From assembly GCF_040361195.1 (NCBI RefSeq), contig NZ_APNE01000014.1: DNA of 64,000 bases. One strand, 5' to 3'. Position numbers and translations under genes: made by a program. The stretch is from Salinisphaera hydrothermalis. Lineage in GTDB: Bacteria; Pseudomonadota; Gammaproteobacteria; Nevskiales; Salinisphaeraceae. Below, piece after piece: positions 20,803-29,425 of the stretch. The notes beneath the pieces were generated by a model that made no database searches, had not been told where the DNA came from, and saw only the letters and a program-made list of their open reading frames with translations. Every line of letters starts with the position of its first letter. The first letter of the stretch is position 1.

Positions 20803-21906
20803 TCAGGCTGCCAGATAATGGTGCAGCGTATCGTCAAGCGCGACGCCATAGTCTTCGTAAATCACCGCGTTCCCGATATCCTTGAGCAGCACGAGACGCA
20901 GCGCGCCGGCGCTGACTTTCTTGTCACGCCGCATCAGGTCGAAAATGCGCGCGGCGGAGGTCCCGCTCGGCGGGGCGATCGGCAGGCCGGCGGCCGCGAG
21001 CACGGCCTCGATGCGCGTAACCTGATCCTCGCTTAGCCATCCGAGTCGCCGCGAGGTATCGGCGGCCATGCACATGCCGGCCGCGACGGCTTCCCCATGC
21101 AGCCACGCGCCGTAGCCGAGTTCGGCCTCCAGCGCATGACCGAAGGTATGGCCCAGGTTGAGCAGCGCCCGCTCGCCGGCTTCGCGTTCATCGGCGACCA
21201 CGACTTCGGCCTTGTTCGCGCAAGAGCGGCGGATGATTTCGATGATCAGGGCCGGATCGCGCGCGTTGATGCCGGCCATATTCGCTTCCAGCCAGTCGAA
21301 GAAGCCGGCGTCCCGAATCAGGCCGTACTTGATCACTTCGGCCATGCCGGCCGCGAACTCGCGTGCGGGCAGGGTGGTCAGCACGTCGACGTCGGCCAGC
21401 ACGCGTTTCGGCTGGTGGAACGCGCCGATCATGTTCTTGCCGAGACGATGGTTCACGCCGGTCTTGCCGCCGACCGAGGAATCGACCTGGGCCAGCAAAG
21501 TGGTCGGCACCTGCACGAAATCGATCCCGCGTTGATAGATCGCGGCCGCGAAGCCGGCGAGATCGCCGATCACGCCGCCGCCGAGGGCGACGATCGTAGC
21601 GTCGCGGCCGTAGGCGTTGTCCAGCAGATGCTCGGCGATGGTATCGAGTGTGGTCAGGTTCTTGTGCGATTCGCCGTCGGGCAGGATTAGCGTGTCGACG
21701 TCGTGGCCGGCATCGCGCAAGGCGGCTTCCACCGGCTCGCGGTAGTGCAGGCCGACCGTGTCGTTGGTGACGATGAGAACCTGCCGGCCGCGGATCGCTC
21801 CGTCGTAAGAGGCGGCCTGGCCGATCAGCCCGGGGCCGATGAGAATATCGTAGGCCCGGCTGTCGAGTTCGACTCGCAGGCGACTTTCGGCGGGTAGATC
21901 ACTCAT
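20803..21906 (-). CDS. aroB: 3-dehydroquinate synthase
   Basis: 367 residues. Family hallmarks: VPTTLLAQVDSSVGGKTGVNH (substrate- and NAD-binding loop) and the zinc ligands in LNLGHTFGHALEAELGY and WLHGEAVAAGM. It converts DAHP to 3-dehydroquinate, step two of the shikimate pathway. The ATG at 21904-21906 (MSDLPAES) is preferred; an in-frame upstream start would add 15 residues inside the RDD gene. The start overlaps the stop region of the RDD gene by 8 bp, so aroK, the RDD gene and aroB are one coupled unit. Confidence 0.95.
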   Translation of the reverse strand: MSDLPAESRLRVELDSRAYDILIGPGLIGQAASYDGAIRGRQVLIVTNDTVGLHYREPVEAALRDAGHDVDTLILPDGESHKNLTTLDTIAEHLLDNAYGRDATIVALGGGVIGDLAGFAAAIYQRGIDFVQVPTTLLAQVDSSVGGKTGVNHRLGKNMIGAFHQPKRVLADVDVLTTLPAREFAAGMAEVIKYGLIRDAGFFDWLEANMAGINARDPALIIEIIRRSCANKAEVVVADEREAGERALLNLGHTFGHALEAELGYGAWLHGEAVAAGMCMAADTSRRLGWLSEDQVTRIEAVLAAAGLPIAPPSGTSAARIFDLMRRDKKVSAGALRLVLLKDIGNAVIYEDYGVALDDTLHHYLAA

Positions 21907-22462
21907 TGTTCCATCCGGTGTGGGCGCCGGACGATTCGTCGGCGGCTTCAAAGTGTACCGGTTCGACCGTGCGCCGTCGGCGGATCACGACCGTGTTGGC
22001 CAGTTTGTCGTGCCAGCCTTGCTTGCGCGAATCGATACCGACCCAGATCAGCCCGAGTCCGAGCGGTAGCGTCGACACGTAATAGCCGAGATAACGCAGC
22101 AACGATTGCCCTGGGCGCAGGCGCTCACCGCTTTGTGCGTCGACCACGCGCGCGCCGATAGCCATCTTGCCCGGCGTGGCGGCGCGCGTTAGCCAGAAGA
22201 TCATGACGACCGCGGCTGGCAATATCCAGTACAGCAGGATATGCAGCGGACCCGGTGGCGCCGGGGTCAAGGCATCGAAGTTGATGCGCCCCGACGGGCT
22301 TAACAGCCGCGAGGCCGTCGCGCTGTCGCGCGCGGCCCCGGGGATCAGCGAGAGAAGCGGAAAGATCAGGAACAACAACAGCACGCTGTCGATGACCGAG
22401 GCCCAGACCCGAATCCAGAATCCGGCGTAGACCCACGCGCTGCCGTTGTCCGGCCTCGTCAT
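21899..22462 (-). CDS. RDD family membrane protein
   Basis: 187 residues with three hydrophobic helices and the RDD pattern: an early FWIRVWASVIDSVLLL (Arg and Asp), ATPGKMAIGARVVDAQSGERLRPGQSLLRY, and DSRKQGWHDKLANTVVI near the end. RDD proteins are inner-membrane proteins of uncertain function, some reported as Na+/H+ antiporters. The first codon overlaps the aroK stop by one base and the end overlaps aroB by 8 bp. Placement between aroK and aroB is unusual. The link to the shikimate pathway is only positional. Confidence 0.85.
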   Translation of the reverse strand: MTRPDNGSAWVYAGFWIRVWASVIDSVLLLFLIFPLLSLIPGAARDSATASRLLSPSGRINFDALTPAPPGPLHILLYWILPAAVVMIFWLTRAATPGKMAIGARVVDAQSGERLRPGQSLLRYLGYYVSTLPLGLGLIWVGIDSRKQGWHDKLANTVVIRRRRTVEPVHFEAADESSGAHTGWNNE

Positions 22463-22992
22463 CAGGCCGTGCCAATGGCTTCCAGTTGCTCGACGATCTC
22501 ACGCGCCAGCTTGCGCGCCTGCTGATCGCCGGTGGTGACCACGATATCGGCGATCGAGCGATACAACGGGTCGCGGATCTCCATGAGCTCGGTGAGCGTG
22601 GCCTCGAGGTCGTCGCTGCCGGCCAGAAGAGGGCGGCTGTTGGACTTGCGCGTGCGCGCGAGCTGTTGCTCCAACGACGTCTCTAGGTAGACGACCACGC
22701 CACGCGCGGATAGCAGGTCGCGCGTACTCGGATCGAGCACGGCGCCGCCGCCGGTGGCCATGACGGTGTTGGGCTGTTCCGACAACTCGGCGATCATGTC
22801 GCGCTCGCGCTTGCGGAAACCCTCTTCACCTTCCATGTCGAAGATGAATGAGATATCCACGCCCGTGCGTTTTTCGACTTCCTGATCGGAGTCGACGAAG
22901 GTCATGCCCTTGAGCTCGGCGATACGCCGGCCCACCGTGGTTTTGCCGGCCCCCATGGGGCCGATCAGATAGATGTTCGGGTTTGCTGCCAT
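22462..22992 (-). CDS. aroK: shikimate kinase
   Basis: 176 residues with Walker A GPMGAGKTTVGRRIAE, shikimate-binding FVDSDQEVEKRTG, RKRERDMI and ATGGGAVLDPSTRDLL, and the LID arginine region QLARTRKSNSRPLL. It phosphorylates shikimate at the 3-hydroxyl. In many Gammaproteobacteria aroKB follow pilMNOPQ directly; here 823 bp with a mobile element separate aroK from pilQ, so aroK must have its own promoter in that gap. Confidence 0.95.
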   Translation of the reverse strand: MAANPNIYLIGPMGAGKTTVGRRIAELKGMTFVDSDQEVEKRTGVDISFIFDMEGEEGFRKRERDMIAELSEQPNTVMATGGGAVLDPSTRDLLSARGVVVYLETSLEQQLARTRKSNSRPLLAGSDDLEATLTELMEIRDPLYRSIADIVVTTGDQQARKLAREIVEQLEAIGTA

Positions 22993-23815
22993 GTACTCGC
23001 TACAAATAGTTTGAATACGAAGCCACGATCACTTCTCTTCATTGGAGTCTGGATCGCAGGTTGTCGCGCATACGCCATCCGTGCCGAACGGGCTCCTGAC
23101 GCCCGGAGGATTGCCATCGTTGCTGGGGCTGACATCGTTTGCGGCAGCGGGCAGAACTGAAAAACACGTTCTGCGCAGTTTCGCTGCCGTGTACGGTCGC
23201 AGTGGCGCGAACCCGTACTTTAACCCAACCCCGGAAGTTTTTTGGATAGCTTATATTAAATCCGCTGTCCCATTGCGCCCGGACTGGGTATGCACGGCAA
23301 GCGGTCGATCTGGCTTGGAGCAGGCGTTGCGTGAGTGCCGGTGTCCTCGCCTTACGTCAGTATGCCATCCTGATCAAGGGGTTCGCTGGCGTCGTGGGTG
23401 CTCGTGGCTGGCGCCATGGCACGCCATCGTTCAGGCCGACGATCGGCTCAAGCCGACCCTGGGGCGTGTTGAGGTTTCGTGCGAGCGCCGCGTTGGCGTC
23501 CGCAAATCGTGTCCGGCAAGGCGCGAGTCGCCGCGTCGTGGCGTGCCACGGCCCAGACTCGCACCGCCGCCGGGCGCGATTTGCGGCCCAACCCTTCGGG
23601 ACAAGCGCTGTTTTGCGGCAATCCAGCTTTGTCGCTCTCTCGCGTAGAACGACTACGCCACGTTCGCTACGCCTCGTCTTGCCGCAAAACAGCGCTTGGC
23701 GCGGACTCGCACGAAACCTCAACACGCCCTAGGTCTTTGTTTGCCAGCGCGAGAAGACCGGCCCGGCTGCGCACGGCGCGCTGCCGATCAATCCGCACTC
23801 GGCCGGCCGCAGCGA
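22993..23815. other. intergenic region between pilQ and aroK with a mobile element
   Basis: No gene is recognised. The right two-thirds (23462-23729) is a palindromic element. In 22993-23461 nothing clear was found apart from its expected role as aroK leader and promoter region. A possible reading frame at 23042-23647 has no domain and runs into the element. Confidence 0.6.
23462..23729. mobile_element. palindromic MITE-like element, type A copy 2 (intact)
   Basis: A 268-bp element with perfect 24-bp terminal inverted repeats beginning GGGCGTGTTGAGGTTTCGTG. TA flanks the right end and TG the left. Internal order: a 17-bp helix (CGCAAATCGTGTCCGGC with GCCGGGCGCGATTTGCG, two G-T wobbles), inside it GCGAGTC/GACTCGC and CGTGGC/GCCACG, then single-stranded GCCCAACCCTTCGGG, then a long helix (AGCGCTGTTTTGCGGCAA and its complement) capped by a GCGTAG/CTACGC hairpin. 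No coding sequence. Copy 1 is at 9674-9956. Confidence 0.8.
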
Positions 23816-26029
23816 TCAGCGGCTGCCAACCGCCATATGGTTATCGAGGATCTTGGGGGTGACGAAGATGAGCAACTCCTGCTTGTCGCGTTGCCGCGAG
23901 TGTCCCTTGAACAGCGAACCGAGCAGCGGGATCTTGCTGACAAACGGCACGCCGTTGGTCGTATCGCGGTTGGTCTGTTCGAAGATGCCGCCGAGCACCA
24001 CGGTGTCGCCGTTGTCGACCAGCACCTGGGTGGTCAGGCTGCGGGTATCGATGGAAGGCACCGAGCCGCCCTCGGCTGTGGGCACATATGAGCCCACGGA
24101 ATCCTGAGTGACCTTCAGATTCATGATCACTTTCTTGTTCGGCGTGATCTTGGGCGTGACGTTGAGGCTGAGCACGGCCTTCTTGAACTGAACGCTGGTG
24201 CCCTGGTTGCTGCCCGTCGTGCCCGACTGATACGGGATTTCCTGGCCCTGTTCGATATTGGCTTCCTGACCGTCAGCGGTAATCACGCGCGGCGAGGAAA
24301 TGATCTCGCCGTTGTTCTCCGATTCCATCGCCGACAATTCCAGGTTCAGGCTGAACGTATCGGTGATGATGCTGGTGGCCAGCAGGCTTGTGGCATTGGT
24401 GGCCGGGAGGCTCACCGAATAGCCGCTATTGTTGGCGTTGTAGGCGCTGCCCAGAGAACCCGAACTCTGGGCGTTGAGCGCATTGTTCAGATGGGAGTTG
24501 TCGACGCCCGTCTGCGACACCCCAAGGTTGCGCGTGAAGTCGCGGTTGGCGATCACGATGCGGGATTCGATCAGGACCTGGCGCACGGGAATATCGAGGC
24601 GATCGATCAGGCTGCGGATCTGGTCGAGCTTTTCGCGCGTGTCGGTGACCAGCAGACTGTTGGTGCGATCGTCGACCGTGACATGGCCTCGTGGCGAGAG
24701 CAGGGATTGGTCATTGCCCGCTCCGCCGGCCGCGACCGGTGTGGCGGCCGCGCCGGATGCGCCACCCGACCCGCCGGGCGTGGCCCGTGACGCGGTATCC
24801 GATTGCAGGATATTGGCAATGTCGGAGGCCCGGGCATAGTTGATCTGGATGATCTCGGAATGCAGCGGCGCGAGGTCATTGGTTGCCTCACGCGCAGCGG
24901 CTTTGGCCTTTTCGCGATTGGCGATTTCGGTCAGCGGCGCCACCGTGATCACGTTATTGGTACGCGTCATCCCCAGGCCCTTGGCGTTGAGGATGATATC
25001 CAGCGCCTGATCCCAGGGCACATCCTGCAGCTGCAGGGCGATCGTGCCGGAAACGCTATCCGATACCACCATGTTTACATTGGCGACATCGGCGATGATC
25101 TGGAGCACCGAGCGAATGTCGATGTTCTGGAACGACAACGAGATTTTCTTGCCGTTGTATTGCGGATGCGCTTGATCGCGTTGTTTCTTCTGGGCGTCGG
25201 TCAGCGGCTGCAGCTCGATATAGAGGTGGTTGCCGGTCTGATAGGCCAGACGCTGGAACTGGGCGTTCGCGCGCGGGGTGATGACGATCCGGGTGTTGCC
25301 GCCGCGCGACATGGCGTCGATCGTGCGCACCGGTGTCGCGAAGTCGGTCACGTCCAGGCGCCGGGCCAGGCGATCCGGCAATGAAATACCGGATAAACGC
25401 GCCACGATCTTGTTGTCGTCGCGGCTGACGTCGACCGGCGCATTGCTGCCGTTGAGCGTGATCTCGATACGGCCGGCACCGTCATCGCCGCGACGGAAGT
25501 CGATATTGCGGATGGCCGATGCCGGCCCCGAGCTCGACGAAGTGCTGCTCGTACTGCCCGCATTGCTGTAAGTTGCGGCGGGGCGCTCGCTGTCGGTCGA
25601 CGTATGCCGCGCCCCGCCCAGGCTGACGATCAGTTCGTCGCCGCGCCGCTGGATGTTGTAGTTCACCATCTGGGTGAGTTCGACCACGACCCGAGTCTTG
25701 TGATCGGCCGACGCCGCGGTCACAGCCTGCACCGGACCCTCGGCGATCCGCTGGTAGCGTTTATCCAGCGCGAGTGAGGTATTCGGCAGATCAATCGACA
25801 GGCGGGCCGGGTTCTCTACGGTGAAAACCGACGGCGAGGGGGCCGGCCCCGAGAGCTTGAAACGCAGGCTCACGCGATCGCCGCTGCCGGCCGCAGTACT
25901 GATGGATTCGAGCGCGAGCCCGTTGGCCGTCTGGGCCAACGCCGCGGCCGGGATCAGCAGGCTCGTGCCGGCGGCCAGCAGGCATAGGGTTGCGGCGAGG
26001 GCGCGAATTCGGTCGGTCATTGGCTTCAT
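23816..26029 (-). CDS. pilQ: type IV pilus secretin
   Basis: 737 residues. A signal peptide (about 1-32) is followed by two AMIN domains (about 37-140 and 165-275; peptidoglycan anchoring), a secretin N0/STN domain (KKISLSFQNIDIRSVLQIIADVANVN), an N1 domain with a Gly/Ala-rich insert, and the C-terminal secretin domain from about residue 490 (RQVLIESRIVIANRDFTRNLG, EIISSPRVITADGQEANIEQG, VVLGGIFEQ). It forms the outer-membrane channel through which the pilus passes. Last gene of pilMNOPQ, 22 bp after pilP. Confidence 0.96.
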   Translation of the reverse strand: MKPMTDRIRALAATLCLLAAGTSLLIPAAALAQTANGLALESISTAAGSGDRVSLRFKLSGPAPSPSVFTVENPARLSIDLPNTSLALDKRYQRIAEGPVQAVTAASADHKTRVVVELTQMVNYNIQRRGDELIVSLGGARHTSTDSERPAATYSNAGSTSSTSSSSGPASAIRNIDFRRGDDGAGRIEITLNGSNAPVDVSRDDNKIVARLSGISLPDRLARRLDVTDFATPVRTIDAMSRGGNTRIVITPRANAQFQRLAYQTGNHLYIELQPLTDAQKKQRDQAHPQYNGKKISLSFQNIDIRSVLQIIADVANVNMVVSDSVSGTIALQLQDVPWDQALDIILNAKGLGMTRTNNVITVAPLTEIANREKAKAAAREATNDLAPLHSEIIQINYARASDIANILQSDTASRATPGGSGGASGAAATPVAAGGAGNDQSLLSPRGHVTVDDRTNSLLVTDTREKLDQIRSLIDRLDIPVRQVLIESRIVIANRDFTRNLGVSQTGVDNSHLNNALNAQSSGSLGSAYNANNSGYSVSLPATNATSLLATSIITDTFSLNLELSAMESENNGEIISSPRVITADGQEANIEQGQEIPYQSGTTGSNQGTSVQFKKAVLSLNVTPKITPNKKVIMNLKVTQDSVGSYVPTAEGGSVPSIDTRSLTTQVLVDNGDTVVLGGIFEQTNRDTTNGVPFVSKIPLLGSLFKGHSRQRDKQELLIFVTPKILDNHMAVGSR

Positions 26030-26051
26030 GGCAGGTCGAAATACCCTGGGT

Positions 26052-26579
26052 TCATTGCGGCGGCGCCAAAGCGGCGCCTTGCTTGACGTAACCGCCGTTG
26101 CCGTCTGGCACGATCTCGGTCAGCGTGACGCCGGCCGGGCTGATGGTGTCGACTCGGCCATAATGTCGACCCATGTGGTCGCCGGGTGCGACGCGGTGCA
26201 CGACCTGATCCGGCGCGGCGATCAAGGCGTAGGTCACGCCGTCGCTGGTGATCGTGCCGACCATCCGCAGGGCGTCCAGCGGATATTGTTCGAGCGGGTC
26301 GAGCGGCCGATCGAGATTGGGGCGAACCCCGTTGTCATGGGCCGGACCACTATTGTCCGGCGCCGCGAACGGCGAGCGGCGGCCGTCGGGTTTGTAGGTA
26401 TAGGGTTCGTACGTGGCGATCTTGGGCATGGGCTCGACCGGCGGTGCCGGTCGAGCCTTGGTGCGGGCCACGAAGGCCTGGAGGTCGTCGGTGTTCGAGC
26501 CGCATGCGGCCAGCACGGCGCACAACCCGATCAGGGGAAGCAATCGGGTGCCGCGCCGTATGCGTTGCCGGCCGCTCAC
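26052..26579 (-). CDS. pilP: type IV pilus inner-membrane lipoprotein
   Basis: 175 residues with a lipoprotein signal peptide ending LAAC. The folded C-terminal beta domain (YPLDALRMVGTI, YALIAAPDQVVHRVAPGDHMGRHYGRV) is preceded by a Pro-rich linker. PilP links the PilNO heterodimer to the secretin PilQ across the periplasm. Start ATG overlaps the pilO stop by 4 bp. Confidence 0.94.
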   Translation of the reverse strand: MSGRQRIRRGTRLLPLIGLCAVLAACGSNTDDLQAFVARTKARPAPPVEPMPKIATYEPYTYKPDGRRSPFAAPDNSGPAHDNGVRPNLDRPLDPLEQYPLDALRMVGTITSDGVTYALIAAPDQVVHRVAPGDHMGRHYGRVDTISPAGVTLTEIVPDGNGGYVKQGAALAPPQ

Positions 26580-27250
26580 GATTTGCCCTTACCCTTGCTT
26601 GAGGTTTTGTGATCGCTGCCGCTGTCCTCGCCGAGATAGCGATAGGTGCTCGCCGTGAGACTCATGCGCAGAGGCCCCTTCGCTTGACCGGATGACGAGC
26701 CGCTACCGCGTGACTTGTTCACCGGTTCGATATGCACGTTACTGATGGTCACGATCCGGGGCAGCGCGGCCACATCGGATACAAACGTCGCGAAGTGGTG
26801 AAAGTCGCCCGTGACGATCAGATCGTTGGGCAGTACCGCATAGAAATCCTTGGTCTGTTCGGGCGCGGGCTTGAACAGCTCCTCGTCGAGCCCGTTGGCC
26901 GAGCGCGTCTGCGAAATGTCGCGCAACAGGCTCGGCACTTCCGTTTTACTGGGCAGCTGCGCCAGCAGAGTGCCGAATTCGGCCTGCATGCTGGCCAGCT
27001 GGTCGCGATAGGCGCCGAGATTGGAGACCATCGCTTCCTTGATCCGGAACGACTCCTTGAGCTGTTGCTCCTGATGCCGGGCATCGGCCAGCGCCTCGCG
27101 TTTGGGCAGCACGAAATACCAGGCGGCGATCAGCATGATCACGAGGGAGACCACTGAAATGGCGAGCCCGTACGCCCAGGTCGGCCAGCTGCCGATATTG
27201 TTCTGGTCGAGGCTGCGCAGTTCGTCGATGTATTCGCGAAGCGGCCTCAC
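26576..27250 (-). CDS. pilO: type IV pilus alignment protein
   Basis: 224 residues: a short cytoplasmic part, one transmembrane helix (about 26-50), a periplasmic coiled coil (about 55-100), then a ferredoxin-like domain (DLIVTGDFHHFATFVSDVAALPRIVTISNVHIEPV). It forms a heterodimer with PilN in the alignment complex. A Ser/Gly-rich stretch and basic tail follow the domain. ATGA overlap with pilN. Confidence 0.94.
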   Translation of the reverse strand: MRPLREYIDELRSLDQNNIGSWPTWAYGLAISVVSLVIMLIAAWYFVLPKREALADARHQEQQLKESFRIKEAMVSNLGAYRDQLASMQAEFGTLLAQLPSKTEVPSLLRDISQTRSANGLDEELFKPAPEQTKDFYAVLPNDLIVTGDFHHFATFVSDVAALPRIVTISNVHIEPVNKSRGSGSSSGQAKGPLRMSLTASTYRYLGEDSGSDHKTSSKGKGKS

Positions 27251-27867
27251 GACGCTTGTCCTTTGTCGGCGGCGTCACCGGGCGCGGCGCGCTTTGTCTG
27301 TTCGGGCGAGGTGCTATCCACCTTGAGCGTGAAATCCGCCCGGCGCTGGCCGTTGCTGTCGTCGCGCTTGATCACGATCAGGCGCGGGTTGGTGAACCAG
27401 GCCGAGTTGTCCAGATTGGTCATGTACTGCGATACGCGCGCGTTGGATTCGGCCACGCCGTTGAGCGTGGTCGTATCGCCGCTTTCGTCCAGCGCGGTGA
27501 GATAGACCCCGTCGGGGATGGTGGCGGTGAGCTGGTCGAAGTAATGCACGATGGCCGAGCGGGACTTTTGCAGGGCCCCGATGACCTGCATGCGATTGAC
27601 CAGGTTTTCGCGAGTTTTTTTCAGTTCGCGGATTTCGCCAAGCTGCTTGTCGGCCGTGGCGATCTGTTGCTGCAGATAGTTATTGCGTGCTTGCTGTGCG
27701 CTGATCAGGTGATCGTAGTAGATCACTGGCAGTACGCCGACTACGACGACGGTGGCGACCGCAGCGCCGACCAGTTGGCCGATGAACCGTTTGCGCTTGT
27801 ACTCGCGTTGCTCGGCTCGCCAGTCGAGCAGATTGATGCGTACGGCCAGGCTTTGCGGTGCGCTCAT
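27247..27867 (-). CDS. pilN: type IV pilus alignment protein
   Basis: 206 residues. The cytoplasmic N-terminus has the PilM-binding motif INLLDWRAEQREYKRK, then a transmembrane helix (about 29-52), a coiled coil and a ferredoxin-like periplasmic domain (IPDGVYLTALDESGDTTTLNGVAESNARVSQYM). It partners PilO and docks PilM. Four-base overlaps on both sides. Confidence 0.95.
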   Translation of the reverse strand: MSAPQSLAVRINLLDWRAEQREYKRKRFIGQLVGAAVATVVVVGVLPVIYYDHLISAQQARNNYLQQQIATADKQLGEIRELKKTRENLVNRMQVIGALQKSRSAIVHYFDQLTATIPDGVYLTALDESGDTTTLNGVAESNARVSQYMTNLDNSAWFTNPRLIVIKRDDSNGQRRADFTLKVDSTSPEQTKRAAPGDAADKGQAS

Positions 27868-28943
27868 ACCACGCCCCGCAGGGCCAGACCGGCCGCCACC
27901 ATCAGACTGGGGGCATCGGTATCCACATGATTGCGGCGGGCGGCCGCGCTCGCGAGCATGCCGTCCAGCGGATTACCGAGGCTCACCGGCCAGGGCAGAA
28001 GCTGGCGCAACGCTTCGCCGAGACCGGGATACAGGGTCGGGCCGCCCACCAGTACGACGTGGTCGATCGGCTCGTCGCCGCCGGCCGAAGCCGATTGATA
28101 GAACGTCAACGCGCGATCGATATGGACCGCCAGGCGATCGGCGAACTCCCGGACGTCGTTCGCAGTCTCCGGGGCGCTGATTTCGCCGGCACGCAAGCGC
28201 GCGCGCAGGGTATCGAAGTCCTGTATGTCGTAACGCTCCAGCAGAGCGGCATCGAGCGTCGCGCCACCGAACCGGATTTCGCGGGTGTACAGGCTGCGGC
28301 CGTCGCGCTGAATGGTCAGGCGCGTGTTGTCGGCGCCGATATCGAAGACAGCGATACTGTGGCGTTGCGACATGCCTTCGACCTGGTCCGATAGCAGTGC
28401 GCAGGCGTTTTGTAGCGCATATTCCTCGACGTCGACGAGTTGGACGCGCATGTGAGCCATTTCGAGCGCGGCCGTACGCATCTCGATGTTGTCGCGTCGA
28501 CAGGCGACCAGCAGCACACGATTGAACTGGTCATTGTCCGGATCCGGTTCGAGCACCTGGAAGTCTAGATTCACTTCCTCGATCGGATGCGGAATGTGGT
28601 GCTCGGCATCGAAATGGATCTGTTGCTCCATCTCGGCATCGTCGAGGCTTGCCGGCATAAGAATGGTCTTGCTGATCACCGACGGTCCCGAAACCGCGAT
28701 CGCGGCATCCCGGGTGCGGCTGCCGCTGCGCTCCAGCGCGCGCAGAATGGCGCGGGCCACCGCCTCGGCATCCAGAATCTGGAAATTTCGGATGGCGCCT
28801 TCGGGCATCGCCTCGCTGGCATAGGCCAGCACGCGCAGCTCGTCGCCAGTGCGATCGAGCTCGAGCAGCTTGACCCGCGTGGCGCTGATATCTACCCCTA
28901 TCAGTCCGCGACGGCGCCGCATTGGATTCGTCAATCTCCCCAT
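27864..28943 (-). CDS. pilM: type IV pilus assembly ATPase-fold protein
   Basis: 359 residues of the actin/FtsA-like fold: LIGVDISATRVKLLEL (phosphate 1), VFDIGADNTRLTI (phosphate 2) and VVLVGGPTLYPGLGEAL (adenosine). PilM is a cytoplasmic ring component that binds the PilN N-terminus. First gene of the operon. A sigma70-like promoter (29007-29034) lies about 60 bp upstream. Divergent from mrcA as in pseudomonads. Confidence 0.95.
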   Translation of the reverse strand: MGRLTNPMRRRRGLIGVDISATRVKLLELDRTGDELRVLAYASEAMPEGAIRNFQILDAEAVARAILRALERSGSRTRDAAIAVSGPSVISKTILMPASLDDAEMEQQIHFDAEHHIPHPIEEVNLDFQVLEPDPDNDQFNRVLLVACRRDNIEMRTAALEMAHMRVQLVDVEEYALQNACALLSDQVEGMSQRHSIAVFDIGADNTRLTIQRDGRSLYTREIRFGGATLDAALLERYDIQDFDTLRARLRAGEISAPETANDVREFADRLAVHIDRALTFYQSASAGGDEPIDHVVLVGGPTLYPGLGEALRQLLPWPVSLGNPLDGMLASAAARRNHVDTDAPSLMVAAGLALRGVV

Positions 28944-29425
28944 GTGCCGCTTTAATTTTGTCGGCCGCGCTGCCGTGGCGTGCGAACCAGGAATACCCCC
29001 GCGGCCACTATACCCGAGCCGTCTCGCCTGGCAACGCCATAAACACGATAAAGTCTTGAATCGGCGAAAAATACCGACGAATGGCGTATATTGAGGTGTC
29101 GGATTATTTTACGGATTTGGCGTAACGACGGGCCGCTTCGGCTCGCGGCTTCGATAGGTCCGGGGCGGATTCTCGCCGGGAGTGCGAACGACGGGCGGGA
29201 CGTCAGGCGATGTCCGTGCTCGCACTGGATGCACGCAGGTGCGGGTCACGTCGTGTCCGTTCGTGTGGATCGCCGCGCACGGTTTGGCCTAGATTCCGGC
29301 CTCGGTGGTGTGCGGGCAGTCCGCCGTCATCTGCCCCATTGGCGCCGGGGTGCGACAGCCGCCGGCCCCGGCCGGTATGATGCGCAATCCGTTTTGATGA
29401 ACGACCCTCTTGGGTTGGCGACTCG
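28944..29425. other. divergent pilM/mrcA intergenic region
   Basis: 482 bp without a gene. It holds the pilM promoter described separately. For mrcA, a TATGAT hexamer near 29376-29381 is a possible -10 without a convincing -35. Nothing else was recognised. Confidence 0.5.
29007..29034 (-). promoter_or_regulatory. sigma70-type promoter of pilMNOPQ
   Basis: On the minus strand: TTGCCA (29029-29034), a 16-bp spacer and TATAGT (29007-29012), predicting a start near 29000 and a leader of about 57 nt. Strong match for a GC-rich genome. Confidence 0.6.

Noticed and set aside
23042..23647. 201-codon open frame between aroK and pilQ
   Set aside because: Runs into the palindromic element, has no ribosome site or domain.
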